Below, piece by piece: positions 1 to 10,722 of a DNA stretch of 64,000 nt. The notes beneath the pieces are model-generated. The model did no database searches and was not told where the DNA came from. It saw nothing but the letters and a program-made list of their open reading frames with translations. Source of the stretch: Proteus terrae subsp. cibarius. Lineage in GTDB: Bacteria > Pseudomonadota > Gammaproteobacteria > Enterobacterales > Enterobacteriaceae. Location: the NCBI RefSeq assembly GCF_011045835.1, contig NZ_CP047349.1, forward strand, positions 3,100,001-3,164,000, written 5' to 3'. A program made the position numbers and the translations under genes. Numbering within the stretch: position 1 is the stretch's first letter; each line of letters begins with the position of its first letter.

Positions 1-2
1 AT

Positions 3-707
3 TCAACCTTTGTTTGGCTAAAATCACCTCACACAGAGCAACAAGCACAACAGATTGGGTATCAGCTAGTACAAGATGTCAATCAGTGGTGGAAAACACA
101 TCTTTTTGAAAACTACCAACTCGATTGCAAATTAGAACTAGAATACGAAACCCATTATCGTCGCTTTTTAATGCCCACGATCCGAGGTATGGAGACAGGT
201 AGCAAGAAACGCTACGCCGGGCTCAGCAATGATAAAATGGTGTTTAAAGGATTAGAAACCGTCAGAACAGATTGGACGCCACTCGCTCAGAAATTTCAAC
301 AAGAGCTTTATACTCGTATTTTTCACCAGCAACCTTATCAGCAGTTTATTCGTGATTATGTCGCAGATACGCTTTCAGGGAAATATGATGATAGATTGGT
401 GTATCGTAAACGGTTACGTCGAAAATTATCAGAATATCAGCACCACGTCCCCCCTCATGTCAAAGCAGCACGTAAAGCGGATGAATATAATTTATCCAAA
501 AATAGACCTCAACAATATCAGCAAGGCGGTTGGATTAGTTATATAATTACCCTCTTGGGGCCTGAGCCATTAGAGCATATTACCGCTGCACCTGATTATG
601 AGCACTATATAAATAAGCAGTTAATGCCTATTGCAGATGCAATCCTCCCTTTTATACAAGATGATTTTTCAACCTTGTTAAATGGGCAAATGACACTCTC
701 ATTTTAA
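3..707 (+). CDS. polB: DNA polymerase II, C-terminal part (cut by window edge)
   Basis: The reading frame is open from base 3, so the gene starts before the window. The visible 234 residues match the end of the family B polymerase Pol II: STFVWLK near the edge, then EYETHYRRFLMPTIRG and GSKKRYAGL, which lie in the palm and thumb of the E. coli enzyme. Pol II is an SOS-induced repair and translesion polymerase with 3'-5' exonuclease activity; the exonuclease and catalytic motifs are outside the window. rapA follows about 185 bases downstream on the same strand, the E. coli order. No clear intrinsic terminator was seen in the gap. Confidence 0.93.
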   Translation, partial: STFVWLKSPHTEQQAQQIGYQLVQDVNQWWKTHLFENYQLDCKLELEYETHYRRFLMPTIRGMETGSKKRYAGLSNDKMVFKGLETVRTDWTPLAQKFQQELYTRIFHQQPYQQFIRDYVADTLSGKYDDRLVYRKRLRRKLSEYQHHVPPHVKAARKADEYNLSKNRPQQYQQGGWISYIITLLGPEPLEHITAAPDYEHYINKQLMPIADAILPFIQDDFSTLLNGQMTLSF

Positions 708-892
708 GTTGTGTTATTTTGCAGGTGACGGTTTGCTTTGCATCTATTAACATAACGCCCCTTTGGTGATAATTAGCTTTTCTTTGTTTAAAGAATAAGC
801 CCTTTTTATCCCGCAGATTTTAATGACAACACCGCAATACTGCATTCATTAATAATTCCTAAATTATATATTTGAGAGCTGAGTTTATATAT

Positions 893-3796
893 ATGCCTTT
901 TACTCTTGGTCAACGTTGGATTAGCGATACTGAAAGCGAGCTTGGACTGGGTACTGTTGTGGCAGTTGATGCCCGCATGGTCACCTTACTTTTTCCTGCC
1001 TGTGGCGAAAACCGCCTTTATTCCCGTCATGATGCACCAATAACGCGGGTGATGTTCAATGCAGGAGATACTGTCACCAGTCATGAAGGCTGGAAGCTCG
1101 CTATCGATAACGTTGTAGAAGATAACGGCCTACTTATCTACCATGGTGTACGTTTAGACACTGAAGAGCCAGCACAATTACGTGAAGTGTTCTTAGATAA
1201 CAAACTCACTTTTAATAAACCGCAAGATCGCCTCTTTGCAGGTCAAATCGACCGTATGGATCGCTTTGCATTACGCTACCGCGCACGTAAGTTTATGAGC
1301 GAGCAGTTTAAGCAAGCACAAAGTGGTTTACGTGGGATCCGCGCAAGCCTTATCCCTCATCAGCTTTATATCGCCAATGAAGTGGGTAAACGTCATAACC
1401 CTCGCGTATTATTAGCTGATGAAGTTGGTTTAGGTAAAACAATTGAAGCCGGTATGATTATCCACCAGCAATTAATGGATGGTCGTGCTGAGCGTGTGTT
1501 GATTATTGTGCCTGAAAGCTTACAACATCAGTGGTTAGTTGAAATGTTACGCCGTTTCAATCTACGTTTCTCACTGTTTGATGATAGCCGTTATAGCGAA
1601 TCTTTATTAGATAGCGATAATCCATTTGAAACAGAACAGATGATCATCTGTTCTTTAGATTTTGTGCGTAAAAACAAGCAACGTTTTGAACACTTAGTCG
1701 AAGCAACATGGGATATGTTAGTTGTCGATGAAGCTCATCACCTTGTTTGGAGTGAAGATGCGCCAAGCCGTGAATATCAAGTAATTGAAGAGTTAGCGGA
1801 ATCTATTCCCTCTGTATTGCTATTAACTGCAACCCCAGAGCAGTTAGGTCAAGAAAGCCACTTCGCACGTTTACGTCTGCTTGACCCAAGTCGTTTCCAT
1901 GACTACAACGAATTTATTAATGAGCAACAAAAATATCGCCCTGTTGCCGATGCTGTCACTATTTTGCTATCAGAAGATGATTTAAATACCGAACAACAAA
2001 ATATCATCAGCGAAATGATCAGCGAGCAAGATGTTGAGCCATTACTGAAAGCGGCAAATACGCAAGGTGAAGAACGTACTAAATCTCGCCAAGAACTTAT
2101 CCATATGTTAATGGACAGACATGGAACGGGTCGTTTGTTATTCCGTAACACACGTTCTGGTGTTAAAGGTTTCCCTAATCGCTTACTTCATGCGATCAAA
2201 ATGCCACTGCCGACGCAATATCAAACTGCAATTAAAGTAGCTGAGATTATGGCAGCTAAAAAGAGTCTCGAAGTTCGTGCAAAAGAGATGCTCTATCCTG
2301 AACGTATTTACCAAGAATTTGAAGGTGAAAACGCAACATGGTGGAACTTCGACCCGCGTGTTGAATGGTTACTAGGTTTCTTAACTGCAAATCGTAATGA
2401 AAAAGTACTAGTAATTTGTGCTCAAGCTGCAACAGCGCTGCAATTAGAGCAAGTTTTACGTGAGCGTGAAGGTATTCGTGCAGCAGTCTTCCACGAAGGT
2501 ATGTCATTACTTGAACGCGATCGCGCTGCAGCTTATTTTGCTTCTGAAGAAGAAGGCGCACAAGTTCTGCTATGTTCAGAAATCGGCTCTGAAGGACGTA
2601 ACTTCCAGTTTGCTAATCAACTGGTTATGTTTGATCTGCCATTTAACCCTGATTTACTCGAACAACGTATTGGTCGTCTCGATCGTATTGGTCAAAACCG
2701 CGATATTGATATTAGCATTCCTTATCTTGAAGGTACGGCTCAATCTGTATTATTACGCTGGTATCATGAAGGCTTAGATGCCTTTGAGCATACTTGTCCG
2801 ACTGGCCGTACTATTTACGACAGCAAATATGATGCTCTCGTTAATTACCTTGCACAGCCTAATGAGTTAGCTGATTTTGATGACTTTATTGTCGCTTGTC
2901 GTAAACAGCATGATGAAATGAAGCTCAAACTTGAGCAAGGCCGTGACCGCCTATTAGAAATGCACTCTAACGGTGGTGAAGTCGGTGTTGAGTTAGCGGG
3001 TGAAATTGCAGCACAAGATAACGATCCTGAATTAGTGAACTTTGCACTGAACTTATTTGATATCGTTGGTATTAATCAAGAAGATCGTAGTGATAGCTTG
3101 ATTATTTTAACGCCATCTGATCATATGTTAGTGCCCGATTTCCCTGGATTACCACAAGATGGTTGCACTATCACATTTGATAGAGAGCAAGCGCTATCTC
3201 GTGAAGATACCCAATTTATCAGTTGGGAACACCCTATTATCCGTAATGGCTTAGATTTGATTTTATCTGGCGATACAGGAAGTTGTGCCGTTTCTTTATT
3301 AAAAAATAAAGCATTGCCAGTGGGAACATTGTTAGTTGAATTGATTTATGTCGTAGAAGCGCAAGCGCCTAAGCATCTTCATTTAAGTCGTTTCTTACCT
3401 GCAACACCGGTGCGCTTATTACTTGATCTAAAAGGTAATAATCTTGCATCTCAAGTTGAGTTTGAAAGCTTTAACCGTCAATTAAATGCTGTTAATCGTC
3501 ATACTTCTAGCAAATTAGTCAATGCAGTACAAAGTGAAGTCCACCATGTACTGAAAACGTCTGAACCTTTAATGGAAGTCGAAGCGAAAGGACTTATCCA
3601 AAAAGCGAAAGAAGAAGCAGATCGCGTGCTAACTCATGAATTATCACGCTTAGAAGCTTTACGTGCAGTAAACCCAAATATTCGTGATGATGAAGTCGAA
3701 GCAATTGAAAATGAACGTGCTCATATTCTTAATCATTTAGATGAAGCAACGTGGCGTTTAGACTCAATTCGCTTAATTGTCGTTACCCACCAATAA
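893..3796 (+). CDS. rapA: RNA polymerase-associated ATPase RapA (SWI2/SNF2 family)
   Basis: RapA binds core RNA polymerase and uses ATP hydrolysis to recycle polymerase stalled after transcription. The 967-residue product is almost the length of E. coli RapA (968). Visible motifs are the Walker A segment ADEVGLGKT near residue 175, the DEAH box in [10 protein letters not shown] near residue 280, and the helicase C-terminal motif [12 protein letters not shown]. The frame opens earlier at a TTG at 872, but the ATG at 893 gives MPFTLGQRW, the conserved N-terminus, so 893 is chosen. A strong hairpin with a T-rich tail follows the stop codon. Confidence 0.97.
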   Translation: MPFTLGQRWISDTESELGLGTVVAVDARMVTLLFPACGENRLYSRHDAPITRVMFNAGDTVTSHEGWKLAIDNVVEDNGLLIYHGVRLDTEEPAQLREVFLDNKLTFNKPQDRLFAGQIDRMDRFALRYRARKFMSEQFKQAQSGLRGIRASLIPHQLYIANEVGKRHNPRVLLADEVGLGKTIEAGMIIHQQLMDGRAERVLIIVPESLQHQWLVEMLRRFNLRFSLFDDSRYSESLLDSDNPFETEQMIICSLDFVRKNKQRFEHLVEATWDMLVVDEAHHLVWSEDAPSREYQVIEELAESIPSVLLLTATPEQLGQESHFARLRLLDPSRFHDYNEFINEQQKYRPVADAVTILLSEDDLNTEQQNIISEMISEQDVEPLLKAANTQGEERTKSRQELIHMLMDRHGTGRLLFRNTRSGVKGFPNRLLHAIKMPLPTQYQTAIKVAEIMAAKKSLEVRAKEMLYPERIYQEFEGENATWWNFDPRVEWLLGFLTANRNEKVLVICAQAATALQLEQVLREREGIRAAVFHEGMSLLERDRAAAYFASEEEGAQVLLCSEIGSEGRNFQFANQLVMFDLPFNPDLLEQRIGRLDRIGQNRDIDISIPYLEGTAQSVLLRWYHEGLDAFEHTCPTGRTIYDSKYDALVNYLAQPNELADFDDFIVACRKQHDEMKLKLEQGRDRLLEMHSNGGEVGVELAGEIAAQDNDPELVNFALNLFDIVGINQEDRSDSLIILTPSDHMLVPDFPGLPQDGCTITFDREQALSREDTQFISWEHPIIRNGLDLILSGDTGSCAVSLLKNKALPVGTLLVELIYVVEAQAPKHLHLSRFLPATPVRLLLDLKGNNLASQVEFESFNRQLNAVNRHTSSKLVNAVQSEVHHVLKTSEPLMEVEAKGLIQKAKEEADRVLTHELSRLEALRAVNPNIRDDEVEAIENERAHILNHLDEATWRLDSIRLIVVTHQ

Positions 3797-3808
3797 TCAC
3801 CGTTAAAG

Positions 3809-3836
3809 CGGGGAGTATTTTACTCCCCGTTGTTTT
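3809..3836 (+). terminator. intrinsic terminator after rapA
   Basis: A perfect 9-bp stem (CGGGGAGTA, loop TTT, TACTCCCCG) is followed by TTGTTTT. It lies between the rapA stop and the rluA start, so rluA is probably transcribed from its own promoter or by read-through. Confidence 0.85.
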
Positions 3837-3851
3837 GATGAGATATCCACC

Positions 3852-4505
3852 ATGATGGAAGTGTATAACCCGCCGACTGATCCTTGGTTACATGTTTTAT
3901 ATCAAGATGAGCATATTATTGCCGTCAATAAACCCAGCGGACTACTATCAGTACCGGGCAAAGCGCCAGAGCATAACGACAGTATTATGTCGCGCATTAA
4001 AGCAGAGTTTCCGAATGCTGAGTGTGTGCATCGCCTTGATATGGCAACTAGTGGCGTTATCGTTGTTGCACTTAATAAAGAAGCAGAGCGCGAACTAAAG
4101 CGCCAATTTCGTGAACGTGAGCCAAAAAAAACCTATATTGCTCGCGTTTGGGGACATATCGAAAAAGAAGAAGGGTTAGTTGATTTACCTTTGATTTGTG
4201 ATTGGCCTAATCGACCAAAACAGAAAGTCTGTCATGAAACAGGGAAAGCGGCGCAAACTTTTTATGAAGTGTTGGAATATGAAGAGAATGCGACAAGAGT
4301 GAAATTATCGCCAATTACAGGGCGTTCACATCAATTGCGGGTACATATGTTAGCGTTGGGGCATCCTATTTTAGGGGATCGCTTTTATGCACATCCGCAG
4401 GCAAGAGCGATGGCACCTCGCCTGCAGTTACATGCTCAGGAATTATTTATTACGCATCCTGCTTTCCGATCCCCGATACACTTTGAATGCCTTGCCGATT
4501 TTTAG
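3852..4505 (+). CDS. rluA: dual-specificity pseudouridine synthase RluA
   Basis: This enzyme converts uridine to pseudouridine at position 746 of 23S rRNA and position 32 of several tRNAs. The product is 217 residues (E. coli 219). The catalytic motif VHRLDMATSG is at residues 59-68, with the catalytic aspartate at 63, and the family motif GRSHQLRVHMLALGHPILGD is present near residue 160. The start is a double ATG (MMEVYNPP against MGMENYNPP in E. coli), so the second ATG could also be used. It follows rapA as in E. coli. Confidence 0.96.
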   Translation: MMEVYNPPTDPWLHVLYQDEHIIAVNKPSGLLSVPGKAPEHNDSIMSRIKAEFPNAECVHRLDMATSGVIVVALNKEAERELKRQFREREPKKTYIARVWGHIEKEEGLVDLPLICDWPNRPKQKVCHETGKAAQTFYEVLEYEENATRVKLSPITGRSHQLRVHMLALGHPILGDRFYAHPQARAMAPRLQLHAQELFITHPAFRSPIHFECLADF

Positions 4506-4523
4506 TGTCTTATGACACTAAAA
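4501..4523. other. perfect hairpin at the rluA 3' end
   Basis: TTTAGTGTC, loop TTAT, GACACTAAA forms a perfect 9-bp stem overlapping the rluA stop codon and the stop codon of the small opposite-strand gene. Neither side carries a T-run, so it is not a classical intrinsic terminator. It may end or protect both converging transcripts. Confidence 0.5.
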
Positions 4524-4602
4524 CAGTCACTGAACTCAATGAAGCAAGGAGCAGGCAAAGCGCTAATCCCATAACCCCAACAAGAACACGGACGTTTGAC
4601 AT
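4510..4602 (-). CDS. putative 30-residue single-pass membrane protein
   Basis: I do not recognise this gene. The frame encodes 30 residues, starting MSNVRVLVGVMGL and continuing as an uninterrupted hydrophobic stretch (about residues 6-29), with one positive residue (Arg5) near the N-terminus, typical of a small inner-membrane protein. Support beyond the frame: an AAGGA ribosome-binding site about 8 bases before the ATG, and a plausible sigma70 promoter at 4658-4685 (TTGAGT, 16-base spacer, TAAAAT). It lies downstream of djlA on the same strand and converges on rluA. It is too short to judge by codon use, and an uncharacterised leader peptide is an alternative. Confidence 0.5.
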   Translation of the reverse strand: MSNVRVLVGVMGLALCLLLASLSSVTVLVS

Positions 4603-4622
4603 GGATATAGTTCCTTTTTTAA

Positions 4623-4730
4623 GAGAAGAGAGAATGAAATAATCAAATTTCACTTATATTTTACCGTGATAAATAATAAACTCAACTCAACCTAAGTTAT
4701 CTCTATCACGGAATAATTCTCTCTTTTCTC
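4623..4730. repeat. nested inverted repeat between djlA and the small gene
   Basis: Outer arms GAGAAGAGAGAAT (4623-4635) and ATTCTCTCTTTTCTC (4716-4730) are nearly complementary. Inner arms CCGTGATA (4664-4671) and TATCACGG (4704-4711) are exactly complementary. The left half carries extra bases between its two arms. The element could fold as a large imperfect hairpin in RNA or mark a degenerate small mobile repeat. Whether it recurs in the genome cannot be seen here. Confidence 0.5.
4658..4685 (-). promoter_or_regulatory. putative sigma70 promoter for the small membrane protein
   Basis: Read on the minus strand: -35 TTGAGT (4685-4680), 16-base spacer, -10 TAAAAT (4663-4658), about 55 bases before the ATG at 4602. 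The -10 matches five of six consensus bases and the -35 four of six. It lies inside the inverted-repeat element at 4623-4730. Confidence 0.4.
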
Positions 4731-4748
4731 ATCTTCTTTTACAAGATA

Positions 4749-5549
4749 TTAACGAAATCCTTTTTCTTTTTTAATCAAATCGTAAGCAACTTGTATAGAC
4801 TGTGCTTTTTGCTTTGCAATTTCCATCATTTCTGGCGGTAAACCTTTCGCGACAAGTTTATCTGGATGGTGTTCTCCCATTAATTTTCGATAAGCTCTCT
4901 TTATAGTTTTAACATCATCATTCTCATCTACACCAAGGACCTTACACGCATCAGATAGCGTTGGGCCTTGGGGTTGAGGCTGATAACCCTGCCCACTTTG
5001 ATAATGAAAATTCTGACCAGCCTGCATCATTGCTAATATATGTTCAAAATGCGCACGCGAAAAACCCAACTCATCAATAATGATAAACAACATTTTTCTT
5101 TCATTTGGATGCAGTTGACCATCCGCAAAAGCAGCTTGCAATTGAATTTCCAGAAACATCTGAAGTAAATCGCGACGCCCTACACAAATTTGCCGAACAC
5201 GTTGCAATGTGGCTCTTAAGGGAAAATCAGGTGATTTACCTTCTCTAAAAGCTTGCTGCGCAGCTTGACGACCAACACCATGCAGATTCATGCGATCCAT
5301 TAATTCGCTGGCAAGTGAGATATCGGTTTGAGTCACTCGCCCTTTTGATTTTGTCAGGTGACCTAAAACTTGAAAGGTTGCAGCAAAGAAAAAAGCTTGT
5401 CTATCACGCGTATAACGCCCACCATTTCCTAATTTACTTCGTTGCATGTCATAGAGGTGCCCAAGAAAAACACCAATAACAATGCCCCAAAAGCCTATTC
5501 CAGCAAAACTACCAATGGTAAGGCCTAATAATTTTCCCCAATAGCGCAT
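4749..5549 (-). CDS. djlA: membrane-anchored co-chaperone DjlA
   Basis: DjlA is a J-domain protein held in the inner membrane by one N-terminal transmembrane segment; it stimulates DnaK and influences capsule/Rcs envelope signalling. The product is 266 residues (E. coli 271). The N-terminus ([10 protein letters not shown] followed by a glycine-rich hydrophobic segment) is the membrane anchor. The middle holds the TerB-like region, including [10 protein letters not shown] and [12 protein letters not shown]. The C-terminus is the J domain, with the HPD motif in [12 protein letters not shown]. It is divergent from lptD, as in E. coli. Confidence 0.96.
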   Translation of the reverse strand: MRYWGKLLGLTIGSFAGIGFWGIVIGVFLGHLYDMQRSKLGNGGRYTRDRQAFFFAATFQVLGHLTKSKGRVTQTDISLASELMDRMNLHGVGRQAAQQAFREGKSPDFPLRATLQRVRQICVGRRDLLQMFLEIQLQAAFADGQLHPNERKMLFIIIDELGFSRAHFEHILAMMQAGQNFHYQSGQGYQPQPQGPTLSDACKVLGVDENDDVKTIKRAYRKLMGEHHPDKLVAKGLPPEMMEIAKQKAQSIQVAYDLIKKEKGFR

Positions 5550-5979
5550 AGACTCCTCAAATCTTCAATGCTCTGACTGCAATTTTGCATTATCATACTA
5601 TTCATTTGCTTGCACACCTAACACCAAGCAACCTCTAAATAGACTTTTTCTTAAAATGAAGAGATTTACTGTTTCTCTTTGGACAGAGGTAATGCTGTTT
5701 TCGTTTAAATTGTGTTAAAGTAAAATGAGTGACCAAACGAATAACTTTAGCGTTGTTATACAGCACGAAATACCGCATCAGCGCGGTGTTTTTTTGTTTC
5801 TAATAAGGCTATAACCCTATTTCAACACAGAAACATCGAAAAAATGAGGCTTACGCCTATTTTTCGGTTACCGTTAGAACAATGTTCAGAACGTTGGGCT
5901 GGTGTCGCATAACTCCCTGCGTTAGTTTCTCGCTGTTTATCAGCACGAAGCCACTGATGACGGAAGCACATAAATACTT
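5550..5979. other. djlA-lptD divergent intergenic region with two hairpins
   Basis: No protein gene is seen. Two structures stand out on the plus strand. ACCGC-ATCAGC-GCGGT followed by seven T (5772-5795) looks like an intrinsic terminator well upstream of lptD. An imperfect hairpin at about 5837-5867 pairs CGAAAAAATGAGGC with GCCTATTTTTCG. A -10-like TAAAAT lies at about 5720-5726, so a short terminated transcript of roughly 60-70 bases is possible. The segment 5880-5979 is the lptD leader; envelope stress (sigma E) control is known for lptD in E. coli, but no convincing sigma E promoter was assigned here. Confidence 0.45.
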
Positions 5980-8346
5980 ATGAAAAAAAGTTATCCCACA
6001 CTGCTGGCCACCCTAGTTTGGGCCACAATATACGCTCAGCCTGCTTATGCTGATCTTGCCTCCCAATGTTTACTGGGAGTTCCTGTTTATAACAAACCAT
6101 TAGTACAAGGCGATCCTAACAGCTTGCCTGTCACTATCACTGCAAATGATATGCAAGGTGAGTATCCTCGCATGGTCAAATATAAAGGTGATGTTGATAT
6201 TAAACAGGGAAACCAAACCTTAAGTGCCGACAGTGTTGAACTGACACAGACTGAGGGAGAAACACCATTAAGAATGGTCACAGCAACGGGAAATGTATCT
6301 TATGATGATCCTCAAATCATCTTAAAAGGCCCTCGTGCTTGGTCTAACCTTAATAATAAAGATACGGACATCGAGCAAGGTGATTACCAAATGGTTGGCC
6401 GTCAAGGCCGTGGCTACGCTAATAAAATGCAAATGCGTGGCGAAAACCGCTATACCATTATGGACAAGGGTATGTTCACGTCTTGTCTACCAGGAGATGA
6501 TAGCTGGAGCGTTGTCGGCTCAGAGGTTATTTTAGATCGCGAAGAACAAGTCGCTGAAATCTGGAATGCACGTTTTCGTGTAGCTAATGTGCCTATTTTT
6601 TATAGCCCTTATCTTCAATTACCGATTGGTGATAAACGCCGTTCTGGTTTCTTGATTCCTAACGGAAGCTACTCTCGTAGTTCAGGATTTGATTTCCAAC
6701 TCCCTTACTATTGGAATATCGCTCCTAATTATGATGCGACCATCACCACCAACTATATCAGTCGTCGTGGTTTAAAATTAGATAATGAATTCCGTTATTT
6801 AACCACACCAGGACGCGGTACCATCGCTGTAGATTGGATTAATCACGATAGCCAATACAATAAAGATAAAGATGAAAATAAAGCGGGCTATCTTCCTCGT
6901 GATACAGCAACTCGCTGGTTATTCTACTGGGGCCATAGTGGTGTAATGAATAATGTGTGGCGATTTAATATCGACTACACAAAAGTAAGTGATAACAAAT
7001 ACTTCACTGATTTTACCTCTCAGTATGGTAACACCACAGATGGTTATGCAACTCAAAAATTTAGTACGGGTTATGCACAACAGAACTGGAATGCCACATT
7101 AACCACTAAACAGTTCCAAGTCTTCTCTGATAATAAAGATGCAAGAGCTTATCGTGCAGAGCCACAGCTTGATCTCAATTATTACAAGAATGATGTAGGT
7201 CCATTTGATTTCCGTACTTACGCTCAATTTGCTCGCTTTACCAGTGTGGGGGAGAATACACCAGAAGCAAATCGTTTCCATATTGAGCCAACGATTTCAC
7301 TCCCAGCATCTACGGGATGGGCAAGCTTCAATAATGAGCTGAAAATCATGGCAACTCATTATGATCAAGACATTCCTGACGGTTATAAAACCAAACCCAA
7401 TAATCAAAAATTAGATGACAGCGTTAATCGTGTATTACCGCAGTTTAAATCTGATATGAAAGTGGTTTTTGAGCGTCAATACCAAACAAACGATATTACG
7501 CAAACCCTTGAGCCTCGAGTGCAATATCTTTATGTCCCTTATAAAGATCAGTCTAATATCAATAATTTTGACTCCGCTTTATTACAATCAAACTATGGCG
7601 GACTTTTCCGCGATAGAATGTATGGTGGTTTAGACCGCATTGCATCTGCAAACCAATTAACAACTGGTATCACTTCGCGTTTTTATGATAGCGAATTAGT
7701 TGAACGTTTTAACGTTTCTGTGGGTCAAATCTACTTCTTTGAACGTCCGAAAACAGGTTCATCAAACGAAATCATCAATAGCAAAGATGAAACAGGTTCA
7801 ATGGTATGGGCAGGTGACGCTTATTGGAGGATCACTGATACCGTAGGTATGCGTGGTGGTTTACAATATGACCGTCGTTTAGGTAGCGTCTCAATGGGCG
7901 ATGCTGTTATGGAATATCGCGCAGATAGCGATCATCTTCTACAGTTAAGCTATCGTTATGTTGATCGTGACTATATCCAAGCAACACGTGTTCGCCCTTA
8001 CGATGGCAGTATTAATAAACTTCCTGAATACCAAAAAGGTATTTCACAAGTTGGTGTCGTAGGAAGTTGGCCATTAGCAGAGCGTTGGGGACTTGTAGGT
8101 GCTTATTACTTTGATACCAAAGAATCAGAGCCTGTTAGCCAAATGGTTGGTCTGCAATACAACACCTGTTGCTGGGCTGTGAATGTGGGTTATGAACGAA
8201 AAATTGTTGGCTGGAAAGTTGACCACAGCGATATTGATAATAAATGGTCTGTCAATGTGGAACTCAGAGGCCTAAGTAACAATCATAGTTTGGGTAGCCA
8301 GAAAATGCTTGAACGCGGTATCTTACCTTATCAAAGAGCATTCTGA
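5980..8346 (+). CDS. lptD: LPS-assembly outer-membrane protein LptD
   Basis: LptD forms with LptE the outer-membrane translocon that inserts lipopolysaccharide into the outer leaflet. The product is 788 residues (E. coli 784). A signal peptide ends near residue 24 (QPAYA-D). The N-terminal OstA/LptA-like domain (about 50-200) is followed by a 26-strand barrel. Cysteines are present near residue 30, in FTSCLPGDD and as the adjacent pair in NTCCWAVN, the positions that form the essential disulfides in E. coli. It begins the lptD-surA-pdxA-rsmA-apaG-apaH cluster; SurA, its folding chaperone, is encoded next. Confidence 0.97.
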   Translation: MKKSYPTLLATLVWATIYAQPAYADLASQCLLGVPVYNKPLVQGDPNSLPVTITANDMQGEYPRMVKYKGDVDIKQGNQTLSADSVELTQTEGETPLRMVTATGNVSYDDPQIILKGPRAWSNLNNKDTDIEQGDYQMVGRQGRGYANKMQMRGENRYTIMDKGMFTSCLPGDDSWSVVGSEVILDREEQVAEIWNARFRVANVPIFYSPYLQLPIGDKRRSGFLIPNGSYSRSSGFDFQLPYYWNIAPNYDATITTNYISRRGLKLDNEFRYLTTPGRGTIAVDWINHDSQYNKDKDENKAGYLPRDTATRWLFYWGHSGVMNNVWRFNIDYTKVSDNKYFTDFTSQYGNTTDGYATQKFSTGYAQQNWNATLTTKQFQVFSDNKDARAYRAEPQLDLNYYKNDVGPFDFRTYAQFARFTSVGENTPEANRFHIEPTISLPASTGWASFNNELKIMATHYDQDIPDGYKTKPNNQKLDDSVNRVLPQFKSDMKVVFERQYQTNDITQTLEPRVQYLYVPYKDQSNINNFDSALLQSNYGGLFRDRMYGGLDRIASANQLTTGITSRFYDSELVERFNVSVGQIYFFERPKTGSSNEIINSKDETGSMVWAGDAYWRITDTVGMRGGLQYDRRLGSVSMGDAVMEYRADSDHLLQLSYRYVDRDYIQATRVRPYDGSINKLPEYQKGISQVGVVGSWPLAERWGLVGAYYFDTKESEPVSQMVGLQYNTCCWAVNVGYERKIVGWKVDHSDIDNKWSVNVELRGLSNNHSLGSQKMLERGILPYQRAF

Positions 8347-8423
8347 TTTAATCAGACTACGGAATTGGCTGAATAAATATGTCACCCCGCAATTAGATGC
8401 GGAAAATACATAATGGGAAACTT

Positions 8424-9734
8424 ATGAAAAATTGGAAAACGCTGTTTATCGGCTTAATGATCACGGTCGGTGCAGCTACCAGCTCAACAACATTTGCTGC
8501 ACAAGAATTAAACCGTGTATCGGCTATCGTCAATAACGGTGTCGTTCTAGAAAGTGACGTCAATAGAATGCTACAGACGGTCAAAATGAACGCAAAAAAT
8601 GCGGGTCAAGAGATGCCAGATGAGCAAGTTCTTCGCCAACAAATTCTAGAGCGTTTGGTCATGGATAACATCATTTTGCAAATGGCACAGCAAATGCAAA
8701 TTGATATTCCTGATGCCGCAGTAGAATCTACAATTCAGGGCATTGCTGCTGAAAATAAAATTTCACTTGAACAACTGAAAAAACGCCTTGCAGCTGATGG
8801 TATTTCTTACAATGATTATCGCCAAGATATTCGTAAAGAGATGATGTTGGCAGAAGTTCGTAACAATGAAGTGCGTCGCCGTATTACTATTTTACCTCAA
8901 GAAGTTGATTCTCTTGCTAAGCAAATTGAAGGCCAAGCAAGCCAAAGTATTGATCTAAATCTGAGCCATATCTTAATTCCATTATCAGAAAATCCTGCGC
9001 CAGCAGAAATGGAAAAAGCAAAACAAGTCATTACTCGTATTATGAACCAACTTAAAAATGGTGCAGATTTCGGTAAATTGGCTGCAACTTATTCTGCTGA
9101 TCCACAAGCTTTAAATGGCGGTAACATGGGTTGGGCATCTATTGATGAATTACCCACTCTGTTTGCTAAAGAGTTAGCAAATGCGCAAAAAGGCCAAATC
9201 GTAGGGCCTCTTCACTCTGGCGTTGGCTTACACATTATCAAAGTAAACGATGTTCGTGGTGGAACTAATACCCTTTCTGTTACAGAAGTTAAAAGCCGTC
9301 ATATTCTGCTAAAAAGCTCACCAATCATGAATGATGAGCAAGCCTATGCCAAGTTACAGCAGATCTCTGCCGATATTCGCAGTGGTAAAATAACCTTTGC
9401 TGATGCAGCAAAAGAATACTCTGAAGATCCAGGTTCAGCATTACGTGGCGGTGAGTTAGGATGGTCAATGCCTGATGTTTACGATCCGGCATTCCGTGAT
9501 GCGTTAATGCGCTTAAATAAAAACGAATTAAGCCAACCTGTTCGCTCAAACTTTGGCTGGCATTTAATTGAATTAGAAGACACTCGTAGTGTTGATAAAA
9601 CAGATGCCGCGAATAAAGAACAAGCATACCGTTTACTCTTCAATCGTAAATTTAACGAAGAAGTACAAAACTGGATGCAAGAGCTACGAGTTGGGGCTTA
9701 TGTGAAAATAATGAACGAGAATAATGCAAACTAA
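8424..9734 (+). CDS. surA: periplasmic chaperone and peptidyl-prolyl isomerase SurA
   Basis: SurA escorts unfolded outer-membrane proteins, including LptD and autotransporter barrels, across the periplasm. The chosen ATG at 8424 gives MKNWKTL, the conserved N-terminus and a signal peptide ending near TTFAA; a longer frame from the ATG at 8397 would add nine unconserved residues. The product is 436 residues with an N-terminal chaperone domain ([10 protein letters not shown] near its end), two parvulin domains ([10 protein letters not shown] and [10 protein letters not shown] mark their starts) and a C-terminal helix. The last 11 bases overlap pdxA. Confidence 0.97.
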   Translation: MKNWKTLFIGLMITVGAATSSTTFAAQELNRVSAIVNNGVVLESDVNRMLQTVKMNAKNAGQEMPDEQVLRQQILERLVMDNIILQMAQQMQIDIPDAAVESTIQGIAAENKISLEQLKKRLAADGISYNDYRQDIRKEMMLAEVRNNEVRRRITILPQEVDSLAKQIEGQASQSIDLNLSHILIPLSENPAPAEMEKAKQVITRIMNQLKNGADFGKLAATYSADPQALNGGNMGWASIDELPTLFAKELANAQKGQIVGPLHSGVGLHIIKVNDVRGGTNTLSVTEVKSRHILLKSSPIMNDEQAYAKLQQISADIRSGKITFADAAKEYSEDPGSALRGGELGWSMPDVYDPAFRDALMRLNKNELSQPVRSNFGWHLIELEDTRSVDKTDAANKEQAYRLLFNRKFNEEVQNWMQELRVGAYVKIMNENNAN

Positions 9735-10722
9735 GCAAATAAAACCACTTGTTATCACCCCCGGCGAACCAGCCGGGGTTGGTCCTGACCTTATTATCTC
9801 ATTAGCACAAATGAGTTGGGATTTACCTTGGGTTGTTTGTGCTGATCCTCAATTACTTAAAACAAGAGCAGAATTGTTAAACCTGCCTCTTTCATTAGTT
9901 GAATACGATCCTGCCACGCCACCTCAAGCACACACACCAAGTCAAATTTGTGTACTCCCTATTTCACTTCATACTGATGTCATTCCAAGTACATTAGATA
10001 CGCGCAATGGGTTATACGTTGTAGAAACATTAGCTCGTGCTTGTGATGGCTGCCTAAATGGTGAATTTTCAGCACTTGTGACTGGGCCGGTTCATAAAGG
10101 TATTATCAATGATGCAGGTGTGCATTTTACAGGGCACACCGAGTTTTTTGCTGATCGTAGCCATTGTGAACGTGTTGTTATGATGCTGGCGACAGATACA
10201 TTAAGAGTCGCATTGGCAACCACACATTTACCACTACGAGATGTGGCGGATGCAATTACAGGTGAGCTTCTACATGAAATTATCACCATTTTAAACCACG
10301 ATTTAAAAACCAAATTTGGTATAGCAGAACCTCAAATTTACGTTTGTGGCCTTAATCCTCATGCAGGGGAAAGTGGTCATATGGGACGTGAAGAAATTGA
10401 TATTATTGAGCCTGCATTAACACAATTACGTCAGCAAGGAGTTCATCTTCATGGACCTTATCCTGCTGATACCTTATTCCAACCTAAATATTTAACACAT
10501 GCTGATGCGGTGCTTGCGATGTATCACGATCAGGGATTACCTGTGCTAAAATATGAAGGTTTCGGTCGCGCCGTGAATATAACTCTTGGCCTTCCTTTTA
10601 TCCGTACTTCTGTTGATCATGGCACCGCCCTTGAGCTTGCAGGTACGAAAAGCGCAGATGCTGGCAGTTTTTGCACCGCATTAAATTTAGCCATTAATAT
10701 GATACAAAATTGTAATGAATAA
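9724..10722 (+). CDS. pdxA: 4-hydroxythreonine-4-phosphate dehydrogenase PdxA
   Basis: PdxA carries out the NAD-dependent oxidation of 4-phosphohydroxy-L-threonine in pyridoxal phosphate synthesis, in the cytoplasm as a metal-dependent dimer. The product is 332 residues (E. coli 329). The opening [12 protein letters not shown] and the segments [15 protein letters not shown] and [12 protein letters not shown] carry the conserved metal- and substrate-binding histidines. The gene starts inside surA (11-base overlap) and ends inside rsmA (8-base overlap), so translation of the three is probably coupled. Confidence 0.97.
   Translation: MQTKQIKPLVITPGEPAGVGPDLIISLAQMSWDLPWVVCADPQLLKTRAELLNLPLSLVEYDPATPPQAHTPSQICVLPISLHTDVIPSTLDTRNGLYVVETLARACDGCLNGEFSALVTGPVHKGIINDAGVHFTGHTEFFADRSHCERVVMMLATDTLRVALATTHLPLRDVADAITGELLHEIITILNHDLKTKFGIAEPQIYVCGLNPHAGESGHMGREEIDIIEPALTQLRQQGVHLHGPYPADTLFQPKYLTHADAVLAMYHDQGLPVLKYEGFGRAVNITLGLPFIRTSVDHGTALELAGTKSADAGSFCTALNLAINMIQNCNE

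Noticed and set aside
872..892. TTG start for rapA
   Set aside because: The added residues have no counterpart in RapA; the ATG at 893 gives the conserved N-terminus.
4501..4523. Hairpin read as an intrinsic terminator for rluA
   Set aside because: The stem is perfect but no T-run follows on either strand, so it is listed only as a hairpin.
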